Positions 13,264-21,348 of a stretch of DNA of 24,764 nt are shown in pieces. The DNA comes from Xanthocytophaga sp031424975 (GTDB lineage Bacteria; Bacteroidota; Bacteroidia; Cytophagales; 172606-1). Position numbers and translations under genes: made by a program. The stretch's first letter is position 1, and each line of letters opens with the position of its first letter. The notes under the pieces were generated by a model, which had not been told where the DNA came from, made no database searches, and saw nothing but the letters and a program-made list of their open reading frames with translations. The DNA lies in assembly GCA_031424975.1 (NCBI GenBank), contig JANPIL010000313.1, positions 1 through 24,764 of the forward strand, given 5' to 3'.

Positions 13264-16200
13264 ATGAAAAAAATCTACTTGGCAAAGCTATGGACAATGG
13301 CTTTCGGATTATCCTTGTGTTGCCTTTTTTCGGCATCCGCCCAAGTGACCACGGCGGCCATCAGCGGCATTGTACTCGACGAAAAGGGCGAGGCGTTGCC
13401 CGGCGCAACCGTTGTGGCCACGCACACGCCTTCGGGCACACCCTACGGCGTGATCACGCGTCAAGATGGTCGCTATAACCTGCCCAATGTGCGTATTGGC
13501 GGGCCTTACACCATCCAAACCACGTTTGTGGGCTACAAAGTGAGCAAAGTGGAGGGCGTGATGCTGAACTTGGGCCAGCGGCTGACCCAGGATTTCAAGC
13601 TGGCCAATGAATCGTCGCAACTGGAGGAAGTGGTGGTGAAAGCCGATCCGCTGCTGAACGGCTCGCGAACCGGAGCGGCCACCAATATCTCCAGCGAACA
13701 GTTGCGCAGCCTGCCCACGATTACGCGTTCGGCGGCTGATTTTACGCGGCTCACACCGATGGCGGGCGAAAACGGCTCGTTTGCGGGGCGCAACGGCCAA
13801 TTCAACAATTACTCATTAGACGGAGCGATTTTCAACAACCCCTTCGGCTTGGATGCCGCCACACCCGGCGGGCAGACCGATGCGCAGCCAGTTTCACTGG
13901 ATGCCATTGACCAGATCCAGGTGTCGATTGCGCCGTATGATGTGACGCAGGCCGGATTTACGGGTGCATCGGTCAATGCGGTGACCAAATCGGGCACGAA
14001 CAAGTTTGCGGGAACGGTTTTCGGTTTTTTCCGCAACCAAGGCATGACCGGCAAAAAAGTGGACGGAGCCAGCATCTTTGTGCCCGACCTGAGCCAATAC
14101 CAATACGGTTTCAGCGTGGGCGGCCCAATTGTGAAAGACAAGCTGTTTTTCTTCGCCAACATGGAGTTTGACCAGCGTTCGGATTTGGGTTCGAGTTTTC
14201 TGGCGGCGCGTCCGGGCGTTTCGGGCAGCAACGTGTCGCGCGTGACGGCCGCCGACTTGGAACTGGTGAGCGGAGCCTTGCGGGATAAATTCGGCTACGA
14301 AACCGGCGCTTATGAAAACTACACGCACCAAACCAACAACTACAAGGGAATCCTGAAACTGGACTGGAACATCAACCAAATCCATAAGCTGACCGCCACG
14401 TACAGTTTCTTGGATGCGTACAAGCAGAAACCCGCCCACCCATCGGCCTTGGGGCGGCGCGGCCCGGATTTCCTGACGCTGCAATATTTCAATTCGGGCT
14501 ACCGGATCAACAACAAGCTGAATTCGTTTTTCGTGGAGTTGAAATCCAACTTCTCCAACCGCTACTCCAACAAACTGCAGGCTGGCTACTCGGCCTTCCG
14601 CGATTCGCGCAACCCGTTTTCGGTGCCGTTTCCGATCGTGAACATTGAGAGCGGCGGCACAACCTATATCGTGGCGGGCCACGAGCCGTTTTCGGTCAAT
14701 AATATCCTGAACCAGAACGTGTACCAAATCACGGAAAACTTCAACATTTACGCGGGCAAGCACACGGTCACGCTGGGCGGTTCGCTGGAAAAATTCGAGT
14801 TCGACAACTCATTCAACCTGGGTCTGTATCCGGGCACGTTCGGGCCGCGATTCAGGTCGGTGCAGGCATTCGTGGATTCGGTGCAGTCGGGCAGGTTCGA
14901 CGATGAGGTGGCGGCGGCGCAGACGGTTTACCGCACCAATAACGAGAACAACACGTGGGCACTGGCCGAGACCAACGTGGGTCAACTGGCATTTTACGCG
15001 CAGGACGAGTGGCAGGTCACGCCCAAACTCACCGTTACGGCGGGCATCCGCATGGACAAGCCCATGTTTTTCGATACCAAGGCCAAAATCGAGGAAAACC
15101 TGAAACGCAACCCGGCCTATAACCCGGACATCCAATATTTCGACGAAAGCGGCAGCCCGGTGAAATTCGACCAGACGGTGCTGCCCAAAACGCGTCCGCT
15201 AATTTCGCCGCGCGTGGGCTTCAACTGGGATATCCGGGGCAACCGCACCGACCAACTGCGCGGCGGTTCGGGCGTGTTTTCCGGGCGGATTCCGTTCGTG
15301 TGGCTCGGTAACCAAGTTGCCAACCCCAATTTCTTCTTCTACTGCGTCACCGATCCCAATTTCCGTTTCCCGCAGGTGTGGCGTAACAACCTTGGCTACG
15401 ACAAGAAACTGGACAATGGCTGGGTGCTGACCACCGACCTCATTTATACGCAGGACATCAACGCGATGATGGTGCGCAACTACGGCCTGAAACCGCCCAC
15501 GGGCCGTTTGAACGGCATCGGCGACACGCGTGCCGTGTACCTGCCAACGGACAGGGCCACGGTTTTTGGCGGCGCGACCAACGCCTATGTATTCACCAAT
15601 GTGCGGCAGGGCTACACGTTCAACTGGACGGTGCAGGCGCAAAAAACCTGGGCCAACGGCCTGTATGTCAACGTGGGCTACAACTATTTGGTAGCCAAGG
15701 AAGCGGCTTCCACGCCTTCTGAAATCTCGTCGGACAGCTACGAACGCAACCCGGCCAACCTGACGCACACCAACCGGCCGCTGATGGCCAACTCGCCATT
15801 CGGCAACCAGCACCGCTTTGTGGGTTCGGCAAGCAAGAAATTCACGTATTTGTCGGGGCGCATGGCCACCACGGTTTCGCTGTTCACGCAGTATGTGCGC
15901 GGCGGGCGTTTCAGCTACACATATTCGGGCGATATCAACAACGACGGGTCGGGCTTCAACGACCTGATGTTTGTGCCCACCGATGCGCAGATAGACCAGA
16001 TGCGATTTGAAACCGCACCCGGCGCAACCACTGAGCAAGCTGCCATTCAGCAAGCCGCGCAACGGACGGGACTGAAAGGCTTTATTGCGCAAGATGATTA
16101 TTTGAGCACTCGCCGCGGACAGTACGTGGACAAGAACGCCACGCTCAACCCGTGGTATTCTAACCTGGACCTGAGCTTTTTGCAGGATTATGTGCTGCCC

Positions 16201-16437
16201 AACAAGAACAAAATTCAACTGAGCCTAAACGTGCTGAACGTTGGAAACCTGATTACTTCCAAATGGGGAGTGCGGCAGTTGGCTTCCATCACCAATCTGG
16301 TGCAGCCGCTAGGCGTGAATGTGGCCGGTGGCGTGCCAACGTATAACTTTTCCACCGCCCAAACCAGCACCTTCTACAACGATAACGGCTTGGTTTCGCG
16401 CTGGCAGGCGCAAGTGGGCCTGCGGTACGTGTTCTGA
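13264..16437 (+). CDS. TonB-dependent outer-membrane receptor with CarboxypepD_reg domain (Oar-like)
   Basis: A protein of 1057 residues. ATG 13264 gives a clear signal peptide (MKKIYLAKLW...LFSASAQ); the longer frame from 13204 does not. Residues about 28-115 form a CarboxypepD_reg-like beta-sandwich (ISGIVLDEKGEALPGATV...GRYNLPNVRIGG). The plug follows (SSEQLRSLPTITRSAADFTRL..., then YSLDGAIFNNPFGLD and DQIQVSIAPYDVTQAGFTGA), then the large barrel ending in LRYVF, the terminal aromatic expected for BAM insertion. The family takes up or exposes large ligands using TonB energy. It resembles the Oar-like group more than SusC: there is no SusD partner and no polysaccharide-degrading gene next to it, so the ligand cannot be predicted. 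It has its own promoter candidate and a strong terminator, and is therefore probably monocistronic. Confidence 0.93.
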   Translation: MKKIYLAKLWTMAFGLSLCCLFSASAQVTTAAISGIVLDEKGEALPGATVVATHTPSGTPYGVITRQDGRYNLPNVRIGGPYTIQTTFVGYKVSKVEGVMLNLGQRLTQDFKLANESSQLEEVVVKADPLLNGSRTGAATNISSEQLRSLPTITRSAADFTRLTPMAGENGSFAGRNGQFNNYSLDGAIFNNPFGLDAATPGGQTDAQPVSLDAIDQIQVSIAPYDVTQAGFTGASVNAVTKSGTNKFAGTVFGFFRNQGMTGKKVDGASIFVPDLSQYQYGFSVGGPIVKDKLFFFANMEFDQRSDLGSSFLAARPGVSGSNVSRVTAADLELVSGALRDKFGYETGAYENYTHQTNNYKGILKLDWNINQIHKLTATYSFLDAYKQKPAHPSALGRRGPDFLTLQYFNSGYRINNKLNSFFVELKSNFSNRYSNKLQAGYSAFRDSRNPFSVPFPIVNIESGGTTYIVAGHEPFSVNNILNQNVYQITENFNIYAGKHTVTLGGSLEKFEFDNSFNLGLYPGTFGPRFRSVQAFVDSVQSGRFDDEVAAAQTVYRTNNENNTWALAETNVGQLAFYAQDEWQVTPKLTVTAGIRMDKPMFFDTKAKIEENLKRNPAYNPDIQYFDESGSPVKFDQTVLPKTRPLISPRVGFNWDIRGNRTDQLRGGSGVFSGRIPFVWLGNQVANPNFFFYCVTDPNFRFPQVWRNNLGYDKKLDNGWVLTTDLIYTQDINAMMVRNYGLKPPTGRLNGIGDTRAVYLPTDRATVFGGATNAYVFTNVRQGYTFNWTVQAQKTWANGLYVNVGYNYLVAKEAASTPSEISSDSYERNPANLTHTNRPLMANSPFGNQHRFVGSASKKFTYLSGRMATTVSLFTQYVRGGRFSYTYSGDINNDGSGFNDLMFVPTDAQIDQMRFETAPGATTEQAAIQQAAQRTGLKGFIAQDDYLSTRRGQYVDKNATLNPWYSNLDLSFLQDYVLPNKNKIQLSLNVLNVGNLITSKWGVRQLASITNLVQPLGVNVAGGVPTYNFSTAQTSTFYNDNGLVSRWQAQVGLRYVF

Positions 16438-16465
16438 CAATAGTATCTTTCAAAAGCCCCAAACC
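16437..16465 (+). repeat. 29-bp bipartite dispersed repeat, copy 11 (part of a terminator)
   Basis: ACAATAGTAT, spacer CTTTCAAAAGCCCC, then AAACC. It shares the last base of the receptor's stop codon, and its second half forms the left arm of the following terminator. Confidence 0.88.
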
Positions 16466-16511
16466 CCGCCGCCCGGCACGCAAGTCCGGGCGGCGGGGTT
16501 TGGGCTTTTTG
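16451..16511 (+). terminator. Very strong terminator made from facing repeat halves
   Basis: 16451-16476 pairs with 16486-16511: 26 positions, 24 of them complementary, around a 9-base loop, followed on the 3' side by a T5 run within the arm. The left arm is the second half of repeat copy 11 and the right arm is the complement of the same half, AAAAAGCCCAAACCCC. Confidence 0.93.
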
Positions 16512-16532
16512 CTTTCCGAAATAGTATCTTTG
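16499..16532 (+). promoter_or_regulatory. Candidate promoter of the purine permease, within repeat copy 12
   Basis: TTTG (16499-16502), 22 bases, then TATCTTTG (16525-16532), a perfect -7 box inside the repeat. Transcription would start about 40 nt before ATG 16579. Confidence 0.5.
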
Positions 16533-16546
16533 GGAAACCCCAAACC
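16518..16546 (+). repeat. 29-bp bipartite dispersed repeat, copy 12
   Basis: GAAATAGTAT, spacer CTTTGGGAAACCCC, then AAACC. It ends 32 bp before the permease start, the same distance as copy 4 from pruA. Confidence 0.9.
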
Positions 16547-16578
16547 CACCCCTTGCTGCTGGCAGACCGAAAAACCCC

Positions 16579-17886
16579 ATGCTCGAAAAACATTTTGCCC
16601 TTAAAGCCAACCAAACCACTGTCCGCACCGAAATTGTGGCTGGCGTGTCCACGTTTCTGGCCACGATGTACATCATTGTCGTCAATCCGGCCATTCTGAG
16701 CCAAGCGGGAATGCCGTTTCCGGCTGTTTTAACGGCCACGGTGGTTCTCTCGTGCTTTTGCAGCCTGATGATGGGCCTGTATGCACGCAACCCGATTGTG
16801 GTGGCTCCGGGCATGGGGCTTAACGCGTTTTTCACGTTTGCCGCCGTCAAGGGCATGGGCATCCCGTACCAAACGGCATTGGGAGCGGTGTTTTGGGCGG
16901 GCATTTTGTTTTTGCTGCTGTCGGTTTTCAATATCAGGAGTCACATCGTAGCGGCCATCCCGAAGCAATTGCGCTACGCGGTTTCGGCGGGCATTGGCTT
17001 GTTCATCACGTTCATCGGCTTTGCCAATGCCAAATTCATCGTGCCAAATCCGGCCACGATGGTGGGCATCGGCGATTTGGGCAGTCCCGAACTGCTCATG
17101 TTTGTGGCCGGGCTTTTGCTCACGGCGGTTTTGGTGGTCAGGCGGGTGGCCGGAGCCATCATCACCGGCATTGTCCTGACCACTTTGCTGGCTGTGTTGG
17201 TGGGCAGGCTTTGGCCGGGCAAGCCGCTTGTGGTGTGGAACGGCGTGTTTGCGTGGCCCGATTTCAGTTTGCTTTTCCAGTTGGATTTTGTGGGTTCGCT
17301 GCAATTCTCGGTGTTGCCGGTCATCTTCGCCTTTGCCTTCACCGACCTGTTCGACAGTATTTCCACGTTTGTGGGCGTGGCCGAAGCCGCTGGCCTGCAA
17401 GATGCTGACGGCCAGCCGCGCAACCTCAAACAATCATTGCTGACCGATGCCGTGGCCACCACGCTTGCCGGTTTGCTGGGAACCAGCCCCGGCACGGCCT
17501 ACATCGAGTCGGCGGTGGGCGTGGCGCAGGGCGGACGCACGGGTTTGGTGGCGGTGGTGGCGGGGCTGCTGTTTCTGCCGTTCCTGTTTTTGTCGCCGTT
17601 GCTGTCGGTGGTGCCGGCCATTGCCACGGCTCCGGCACTGGTGCTGGTGGGCGTGTTCATGATGCGGCCCGTGGCGCAAATCAACTGGGCGCAGCTCGAC
17701 GATGCCATTCCGGCGTTTCTGGCCATGGTGCTAATCCCGCTCACGTATTCCATCACGCAGGGAATCATTTGGGGTTTTTTGAGTTGGACGGTAATCAAGC
17801 TCGCGGTCGGCAAAACGCGCGAGGTGTCGGTTGCTTTGGTAATAATTGATATTTTTGCGGTGGCGGCCTTGGTTTGGGGGCATTGA
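16579..17886 (+). CDS. NCS2-family purine permease (AzgA-like)
   Basis: A protein of 435 residues and almost entirely membrane-embedded, with about 12-14 hydrophobic segments as in the NCS2/AzgA family. Diagnostic stretches are FLATMYIIVVNPAILS near the N-terminus, NPIVVAPGMGLNAFFTF, FTDLFDSISTFVGVAEAAG and TSPGTAYIESAVGVAQGGRTG, which form the substrate-site helices of the adenine/hypoxanthine/guanine branch (AzgA, PbuG, PbuO) rather than the uracil or xanthine branch. It would import purine bases with protons across the inner membrane. The next gene starts 37 bp downstream, and the secreted nucleosidase two genes on could supply adenine. A terminator separates it from the receptor gene upstream. 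Confidence 0.92.
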   Translation: MLEKHFALKANQTTVRTEIVAGVSTFLATMYIIVVNPAILSQAGMPFPAVLTATVVLSCFCSLMMGLYARNPIVVAPGMGLNAFFTFAAVKGMGIPYQTALGAVFWAGILFLLLSVFNIRSHIVAAIPKQLRYAVSAGIGLFITFIGFANAKFIVPNPATMVGIGDLGSPELLMFVAGLLLTAVLVVRRVAGAIITGIVLTTLLAVLVGRLWPGKPLVVWNGVFAWPDFSLLFQLDFVGSLQFSVLPVIFAFAFTDLFDSISTFVGVAEAAGLQDADGQPRNLKQSLLTDAVATTLAGLLGTSPGTAYIESAVGVAQGGRTGLVAVVAGLLFLPFLFLSPLLSVVPAIATAPALVLVGVFMMRPVAQINWAQLDDAIPAFLAMVLIPLTYSITQGIIWGFLSWTVIKLAVGKTREVSVALVIIDIFAVAALVWGH

Positions 17887-17922
17887 GCAAACAATCCGAG
17901 ACTTTAAACCTACAACTGTTTT

Positions 17923-18291
17923 ATGCGCTACATCGCCCTGCTTTTCGGCCTGCTTTTCCTGCTTTTTGCTTACTGGCAATTCAACGATCCCGATCCGGTG
18001 TGGTGGGTCACCATTTATCTGGTTGCCGCGTATTGTTCATACCGGGCGTTCATGGGCAAATTTAACCTTGAACTGCTGGCAGTGCTGGCGGTGCTGTACG
18101 CCGCCGGAACGCTCAATGCGTGGCTGCAAATATCGGCTTGGGAAGGCTTTTTTACCGAAGGATCGGGCTTGGCCATGAAATCAATGAACCAGGAACTGGC
18201 CCGCGAAAGTGCCGGACTGGGTATTTGCCTGGCGGCAGTTCTGTTCTATTTGCTGATTGGCCGGGTACACCGCCGGAAAGCCCTTGGATAA
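17923..18291 (+). CDS. TMEM220-like small membrane protein
   Basis: A protein of 122 residues with four hydrophobic segments (about 3-18, 27-43, 51-66 and 96-113). The N-terminus, LLFAYWQFNDPDPVWWVTIY, has the Q.NDPD..W pattern of the transmembrane 220 family found in animals and many Bacteroidota; its function is unknown. It begins 36 bp after the permease stop and is probably cotranscribed with it. The C-terminus is basic (GRVHRRKALG), placing it in the cytoplasm. Confidence 0.8.
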   Translation: MRYIALLFGLLFLLFAYWQFNDPDPVWWVTIYLVAAYCSYRAFMGKFNLELLAVLAVLYAAGTLNAWLQISAWEGFFTEGSGLAMKSMNQELARESAGLGICLAAVLFYLLIGRVHRRKALG

Positions 18292-18379
18292 GTTTGTCCC
18301 GCCGCTTGCCTCCGACGAGTGGCAAATGTCTGGCGGCGAAGCCACACCGGGCGGCCTCTGGCCGAAGGCGGAAAGCAAC

Positions 18380-18408
18380 AAAATAGTATCTTTCAAAAAG
18401 ACCAAACC
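18380..18408 (+). repeat. 29-bp bipartite dispersed repeat, copy 13
   Basis: AAAATAGTAT, spacer CTTTCAAAAAGACC, then AAACC. It forms a pair with copy 14 around a small hairpin. Confidence 0.92.
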
Positions 18409-18437
18409 TGCCCGCCGACAAACAAGCCGCCAACCCC

Positions 18438-18458
18438 GCCGGACTTGGAAAGTCCGGC
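18438..18458. repeat. Small perfect hairpin between repeat copies 13 and 14
   Basis: GCCGGACTT (18438-18446) / AAGTCCGGC (18450-18458), loop GGA. The T run that would make it a terminator is missing (CTACCCTTTTCG follows). Confidence 0.6.
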
Positions 18459-18469
18459 TACCCTTTTCG

Positions 18470-18522
18470 AAAATAGTATCCCCGCTAAAGACGGGGCTTT
18501 CAGCTTTCAAAAACCCCAAACC
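18470..18522 (+). repeat. 29-bp bipartite dispersed repeat, copy 14, interrupted by a 24-bp hairpin
   Basis: AAAATAGTATC (18470-18480) and TTTCAAAAACCCCAAACC (18505-18522) together give a standard 29-base copy. Bases 18481-18504 are extra and contain, with the base before them, CCCCG-N7-CGGGG. The ATG of the nucleosidase gene begins two bases after the copy. Confidence 0.88.
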
Positions 18523-18523
18523 C

Positions 18524-19342
18524 ATGCCTCGTTCCGTTCTTTTTTCTTTCGTTTTTCTTCTTTTTTCGGCCAGTGTTTTTGCGCAATCATCTGAAAAACA
18601 GCCAATTACTGCCATTTTGGGCGCATTCCATGAGGAAGTACGTATTTTGCAGGCATCGCTTAAAGGCCGCGAGGAGCAGAAAATCCGAGGCTTGCTGTTT
18701 GTGACCGGCACGCTCAACGGGCGGCGCGTGGTGGTGGCCGAAACGGGCATCGGCAAAGTGAATGCGGCCATGACCACCGCGCTGGTGGTGCAGGTTTTCG
18801 CTCCGCGCGAGGTGCTGTTTTCGGGCATTGCCGGGGGCGTGAATCCCGACCTGATGCCCGGCGACATGGTGATTGCCCGCCAAGTGGCCCACCACGATTA
18901 CAGTTCCATCACGTTCAACAACCAACCGACCCGGCAAACGATAAATCCGGTTACCGCACAATTGAACCCGCAGTATTTTCCCGCCGATTCGGTGCTGCTG
19001 CTCAAAGCAATCCGCGCCGCCAAAACCACGCGTTTTGAAAAACCCATTGCCGGAAACCGCCTGCCGCAAGTAACCACGGGCATTGTGGTGACGGGCGATG
19101 TGTTTGTGTCCTCGTCCGAAAAAGTGCAGCAACTGCGCCGCGACTTCAATGCCGATGCCACCGAAATGGAAGGCGCGGCGGTGGCGCAGGTGTGCTGGCA
19201 GTTGCACACGCCGTGTCTCGTAATCCGCAGCCTGAGCGACAAGGCCGACGAGAATGCCCGTGGCGACATGATGGCGTTTTACAAGACCGCCGCCCGGAAT
19301 TCGGCCGCGCTGGTCACTGAAATTGCGGGAATGCTGAAATAG
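18524..19342 (+). CDS. Secreted 5'-methylthioadenosine/S-adenosylhomocysteine nucleosidase
   Basis: A protein of 272 residues; the frame is open further upstream, but only ATG 18524 gives a sensible protein, with the signal peptide MPRSVLFSFVFLLFSASVFA and cleavage before QSS. The enzyme removes adenine from MTA, SAH or 5'-deoxyadenosine. Catalytic residues align with the E. coli enzyme: Glu38 in GAFHEEV (E12), Glu216 in TEMEGAAVAQV (E174) and Asp239 in RSLSDKAD (D197), with the same 23-residue spacing between the last two. The glycine-rich FSGIAGGVNPDLMPGDMVIA is also standard. The usual enzyme is cytosolic and about 230 residues; the extra length here is the signal peptide. Its neighbours are a purine permease and a TMEM220-like gene on the same strand. 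Its leader is entirely repeat sequence (copies 13 and 14). Confidence 0.92.
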   Translation: MPRSVLFSFVFLLFSASVFAQSSEKQPITAILGAFHEEVRILQASLKGREEQKIRGLLFVTGTLNGRRVVVAETGIGKVNAAMTTALVVQVFAPREVLFSGIAGGVNPDLMPGDMVIARQVAHHDYSSITFNNQPTRQTINPVTAQLNPQYFPADSVLLLKAIRAAKTTRFEKPIAGNRLPQVTTGIVVTGDVFVSSSEKVQQLRRDFNADATEMEGAAVAQVCWQLHTPCLVIRSLSDKADENARGDMMAFYKTAARNSAALVTEIAGMLK

Positions 19343-19346
19343 GCCG

Positions 19347-19375
19347 GGTTTGGCCTTTTCAAAAGATACTATTTT
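19347..19375 (-). repeat. 29-bp bipartite dispersed repeat, copy 15
   Basis: On the minus strand: AAAATAGTAT, spacer CTTTTGAAAAGGCC, then AAACC. It starts five bases after the nucleosidase stop and points away from trpD. Confidence 0.92.
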
Positions 19376-19423
19376 GCGCAGCCACAAACGCGGTGGCCGC
19401 CACTCGCCTTAGCTAATGATTGT

Positions 19424-20410
19424 ATGAAAGAAACGCTCAACCACTTGCTGGCGCACAGGACGCTCTCGAAAGACCAAGCCAAAGCCGTTCTGGTGGCCAT
19501 TGGGCAGGGGCAATACACGCCCGTGCAAATAGCCGCCTTCCTGACGGTGTACATGATGCGCAGCATTACCGTTGAGGAACTGGAAGGTTTCCGCGATGCC
19601 ATGCTGGAACTGTGCGTTGCGCTGGATGTGGCCGATTTTGACCCGATGGATGTGTGTGGCACCGGTGGCGATGGCAAAGACACATTCAACATTTCCACGC
19701 TGTCGGCGTTTGTGGTGGCCGGGACGGGGCAGGCCGTGGTGAAGCACGGCAACTACGGCGTATCGTCGTTGTGCGGCAGTTCAACGGTGATGGAATACTT
19801 AGGCTACACATTCACAAACGACAAAAGCCTGATACACAAGAACCTGGAACAAGCCAATATCTGTTTCCTGCACGCGCCGCTGTTTCATCCGGCCATGAAA
19901 AACGTGGCTCCGGTGCGCAAGGAACTGGGCGTGAAAACGTTTTTCAATATGCTCGGCCCCATGGTCAATCCGGCATTTCCGCGCAAGCAGATGGTGGGCG
20001 TGTTCAGCCTGGAACTGGCGCGGCTTTACGCGTACCTGTATCAGCAGACCGACAAGCAATTCACGATTGTACACGCGCTGGACGGCTACGACGAGATTTC
20101 GCTGACGGGAAGCTTCAAACTGATATCCAACCACGCGGAGCAGGTTTTCGCACCCGCCGACTTGGGCATGGAAACACTGCGGGCCGACGAGATTCTGGGT
20201 GGCGACACCGTGCAGGATTCGGCAAAAATATTTATGGATGTGCTGCAAAACCAAGCCAGCCCCGCCCAGCACCAAGCCGTGGTAGCCAATGCCGCCGTGG
20301 CGCTGCACACCGCCCGGCCAAACTTGTCGCTGACCGAAGCCGTTGAAACGGCTCAGGCCAGCCTTGCCAGCGGCGCGGCCCTGCACAGTTTCCGGCGGCT
20401 GGTGGGGTAG
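19424..20410 (+). CDS. trpD: Anthranilate phosphoribosyltransferase
   Basis: A protein of 328 residues, normal for the family. It joins anthranilate to PRPP in the second step of tryptophan synthesis. All signatures are present: the PRPP loop VCGTGGDGKDTFNIST, VVKHGNYGVSS (anthranilate and PRPP contacts), FHPAMKNVAPVRKELG, FFNMLGPMVNP and VHALDGYDE with the metal-binding acidic residues of the family. The N-terminal helical domain (residues 1-65) is intact. It is separate from any other trp gene in the window, with a repeat copy on each side and its own terminator, so it appears to be a single-gene unit here. The start is ATG 19424. Confidence 0.96.
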   Translation: MKETLNHLLAHRTLSKDQAKAVLVAIGQGQYTPVQIAAFLTVYMMRSITVEELEGFRDAMLELCVALDVADFDPMDVCGTGGDGKDTFNISTLSAFVVAGTGQAVVKHGNYGVSSLCGSSTVMEYLGYTFTNDKSLIHKNLEQANICFLHAPLFHPAMKNVAPVRKELGVKTFFNMLGPMVNPAFPRKQMVGVFSLELARLYAYLYQQTDKQFTIVHALDGYDEISLTGSFKLISNHAEQVFAPADLGMETLRADEILGGDTVQDSAKIFMDVLQNQASPAQHQAVVANAAVALHTARPNLSLTEAVETAQASLASGAALHSFRRLVG

Positions 20411-20438
20411 GTTTGGGGTTTTGCGGAGATACTATTTT
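20410..20438 (-). repeat. 29-bp bipartite dispersed repeat, copy 16
   Basis: On the minus strand: AAAATAGTAT, spacer CTCCGCAAAACCCC, then AAACC. It shares the last base of the trpD stop codon. Confidence 0.9.
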
Positions 20439-20442
20439 CAAC

Positions 20443-20533
20443 AACCTCACCCCCGGCCCCTCTCCTTCAGAGAGGGGAGCAAAGGCTCCCTTTTTTCACT
20501 CCTCCCGGCAGGAGAGGGGCCGGGGGTGAGGTT
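20443..20533. repeat. C-rich inverted repeat, copy 2, enclosing a terminator
   Basis: The 23-base arms 20443-20465 (AACCTCACCCCCGGCCCC...) and 20511-20533 are perfectly complementary across a 45-base centre. Its left part, followed by TTCAGAGAGGGGAGC, resembles the C-rich hairpins at 1527-1560 and 23917-23949. Confidence 0.85.
20475..20496 (+). terminator. trpD terminator
   Basis: Stem GGGAGC (20475-20480) / GCTCCC (20485-20490), loop AAAG, followed by T6 (20491-20496). It sits in the centre of the larger inverted repeat. Confidence 0.8.
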
Positions 20534-20558
20534 TGGCCTTTTTGAAACATACTATTTT
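20530..20558 (-). repeat. 29-bp bipartite dispersed repeat, copy 17
   Basis: On the minus strand: AAAATAGTAT, spacer GTTTCAAAAAGGCC, then AAACC. It has the same orientation as copy 16, and its GGTTT end overlaps the right arm of the C-rich inverted repeat. Confidence 0.92.
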
Positions 20559-20577
20559 CACCGGCAACACACCGCCG

Positions 20578-21165
20578 TCACAAGCGGCGGATGCGGCTGC
20601 CGATTTTTATTTCGGTGAATTTTCCGCGCAGACCCAATATTTCAGCGTCCGCCCAGCCAATATTCCTGACGTACGTGTGGCGGTAGACGGAATTGGGGCA
20701 CGGCCCCGGTCCCGGCCCAGTGCAAACCCCCGGAACGTTGTATTCAAAAATCAGCGTGTCGGTGCCGGCTTTCACGGTGGTGATGCTGGAAACATCCACG
20801 GAAATATCTTCCCGGAGCGTGAACCTTTCGCCTTGGTAGGTGCAGAATTTGGTGATGCGTTCCTCGACATTTAAGTACGGGAAGTAACGAATCAGTACCC
20901 CCGATTTGTCAACGCGGTAGTAGCTGGTGTCGGGCGTGTTGAAATACCCAAGGTAACGCAGGCACTGGGCGTATGCAATGCCGTTGAATCGTTTGATTCT
21001 GGCCACTTCCACGTAGTTCTTGTCATCCACCTTCCAGTAATTGCCGGTCTGTAGGGGCAGGAACTCGGATGTGTTGGTGCAGGATAGCGGGGCGGTGCCG
21101 CTGTTGTCGCGGCACGACACGGCCAGGAAAAAAATTGCGTAGGTGGTTGCCAGGATCAGTCTCAT
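20578..21165 (-). CDS. Predicted lipoprotein of unknown function
   Basis: A protein of 195 residues from ATG 21165; the longer frame to 21201 is rejected because ATG 21165 starts a lipoprotein signal, MRLILATTYAIFFLAVSC, with the lipobox LAVSC, and the mature protein starts at that cysteine (CRDNSGTAP). The mature part begins with EFLPLQTGNYWKVDD, a pattern (PL..GN.W.Y) common in Bacteroidota surface lipoproteins, and includes a proline/glycine/cysteine stretch CTGPGPGPCP near residue 157. Four further cysteines could form disulfides. The C-terminus RGKFTEIKIGSRIRRL is strand-like. There is no recognised domain and no functional clue from neighbours; the gene is on the opposite strand to trpD and zapA and closes towards repeat copy 17. 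Confidence 0.75.
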   Translation of the reverse strand: MRLILATTYAIFFLAVSCRDNSGTAPLSCTNTSEFLPLQTGNYWKVDDKNYVEVARIKRFNGIAYAQCLRYLGYFNTPDTSYYRVDKSGVLIRYFPYLNVEERITKFCTYQGERFTLREDISVDVSSITTVKAGTDTLIFEYNVPGVCTGPGPGPCPNSVYRHTYVRNIGWADAEILGLRGKFTEIKIGSRIRRL

Positions 21166-21348
21166 GGTGTGTGCTTGTTGGTTGGGTTTTCCAAGGGCCA
21201 AGACACACGATTATGGCAAAGGGTTGCACGCGCGCGCCGTAAAAATATTTTCATCCGGGGAAAATGCGCACTTTGCGACCCTGAAAAACGCGGTTTCCGG
21301 TGCAATTTGTAACTTGCCGGTATAATTCACCCGATTTGCCACAGCCAT

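Noticed and set aside
13264..16437. SusC of a polysaccharide utilisation locus
   Set aside because: No SusD, glycoside hydrolase or sulfatase gene is nearby and the sequence looks more like the Oar-type group.
19347..19423. Reverse-strand reading of the repeat as a full promoter (GGTTTG ... TACTATTTTG) driving trpD
   Set aside because: The distance from TTTG to TATTTTG is 17 bases and the -7 box is one base short; most other copies in this sense point away from genes or into them.
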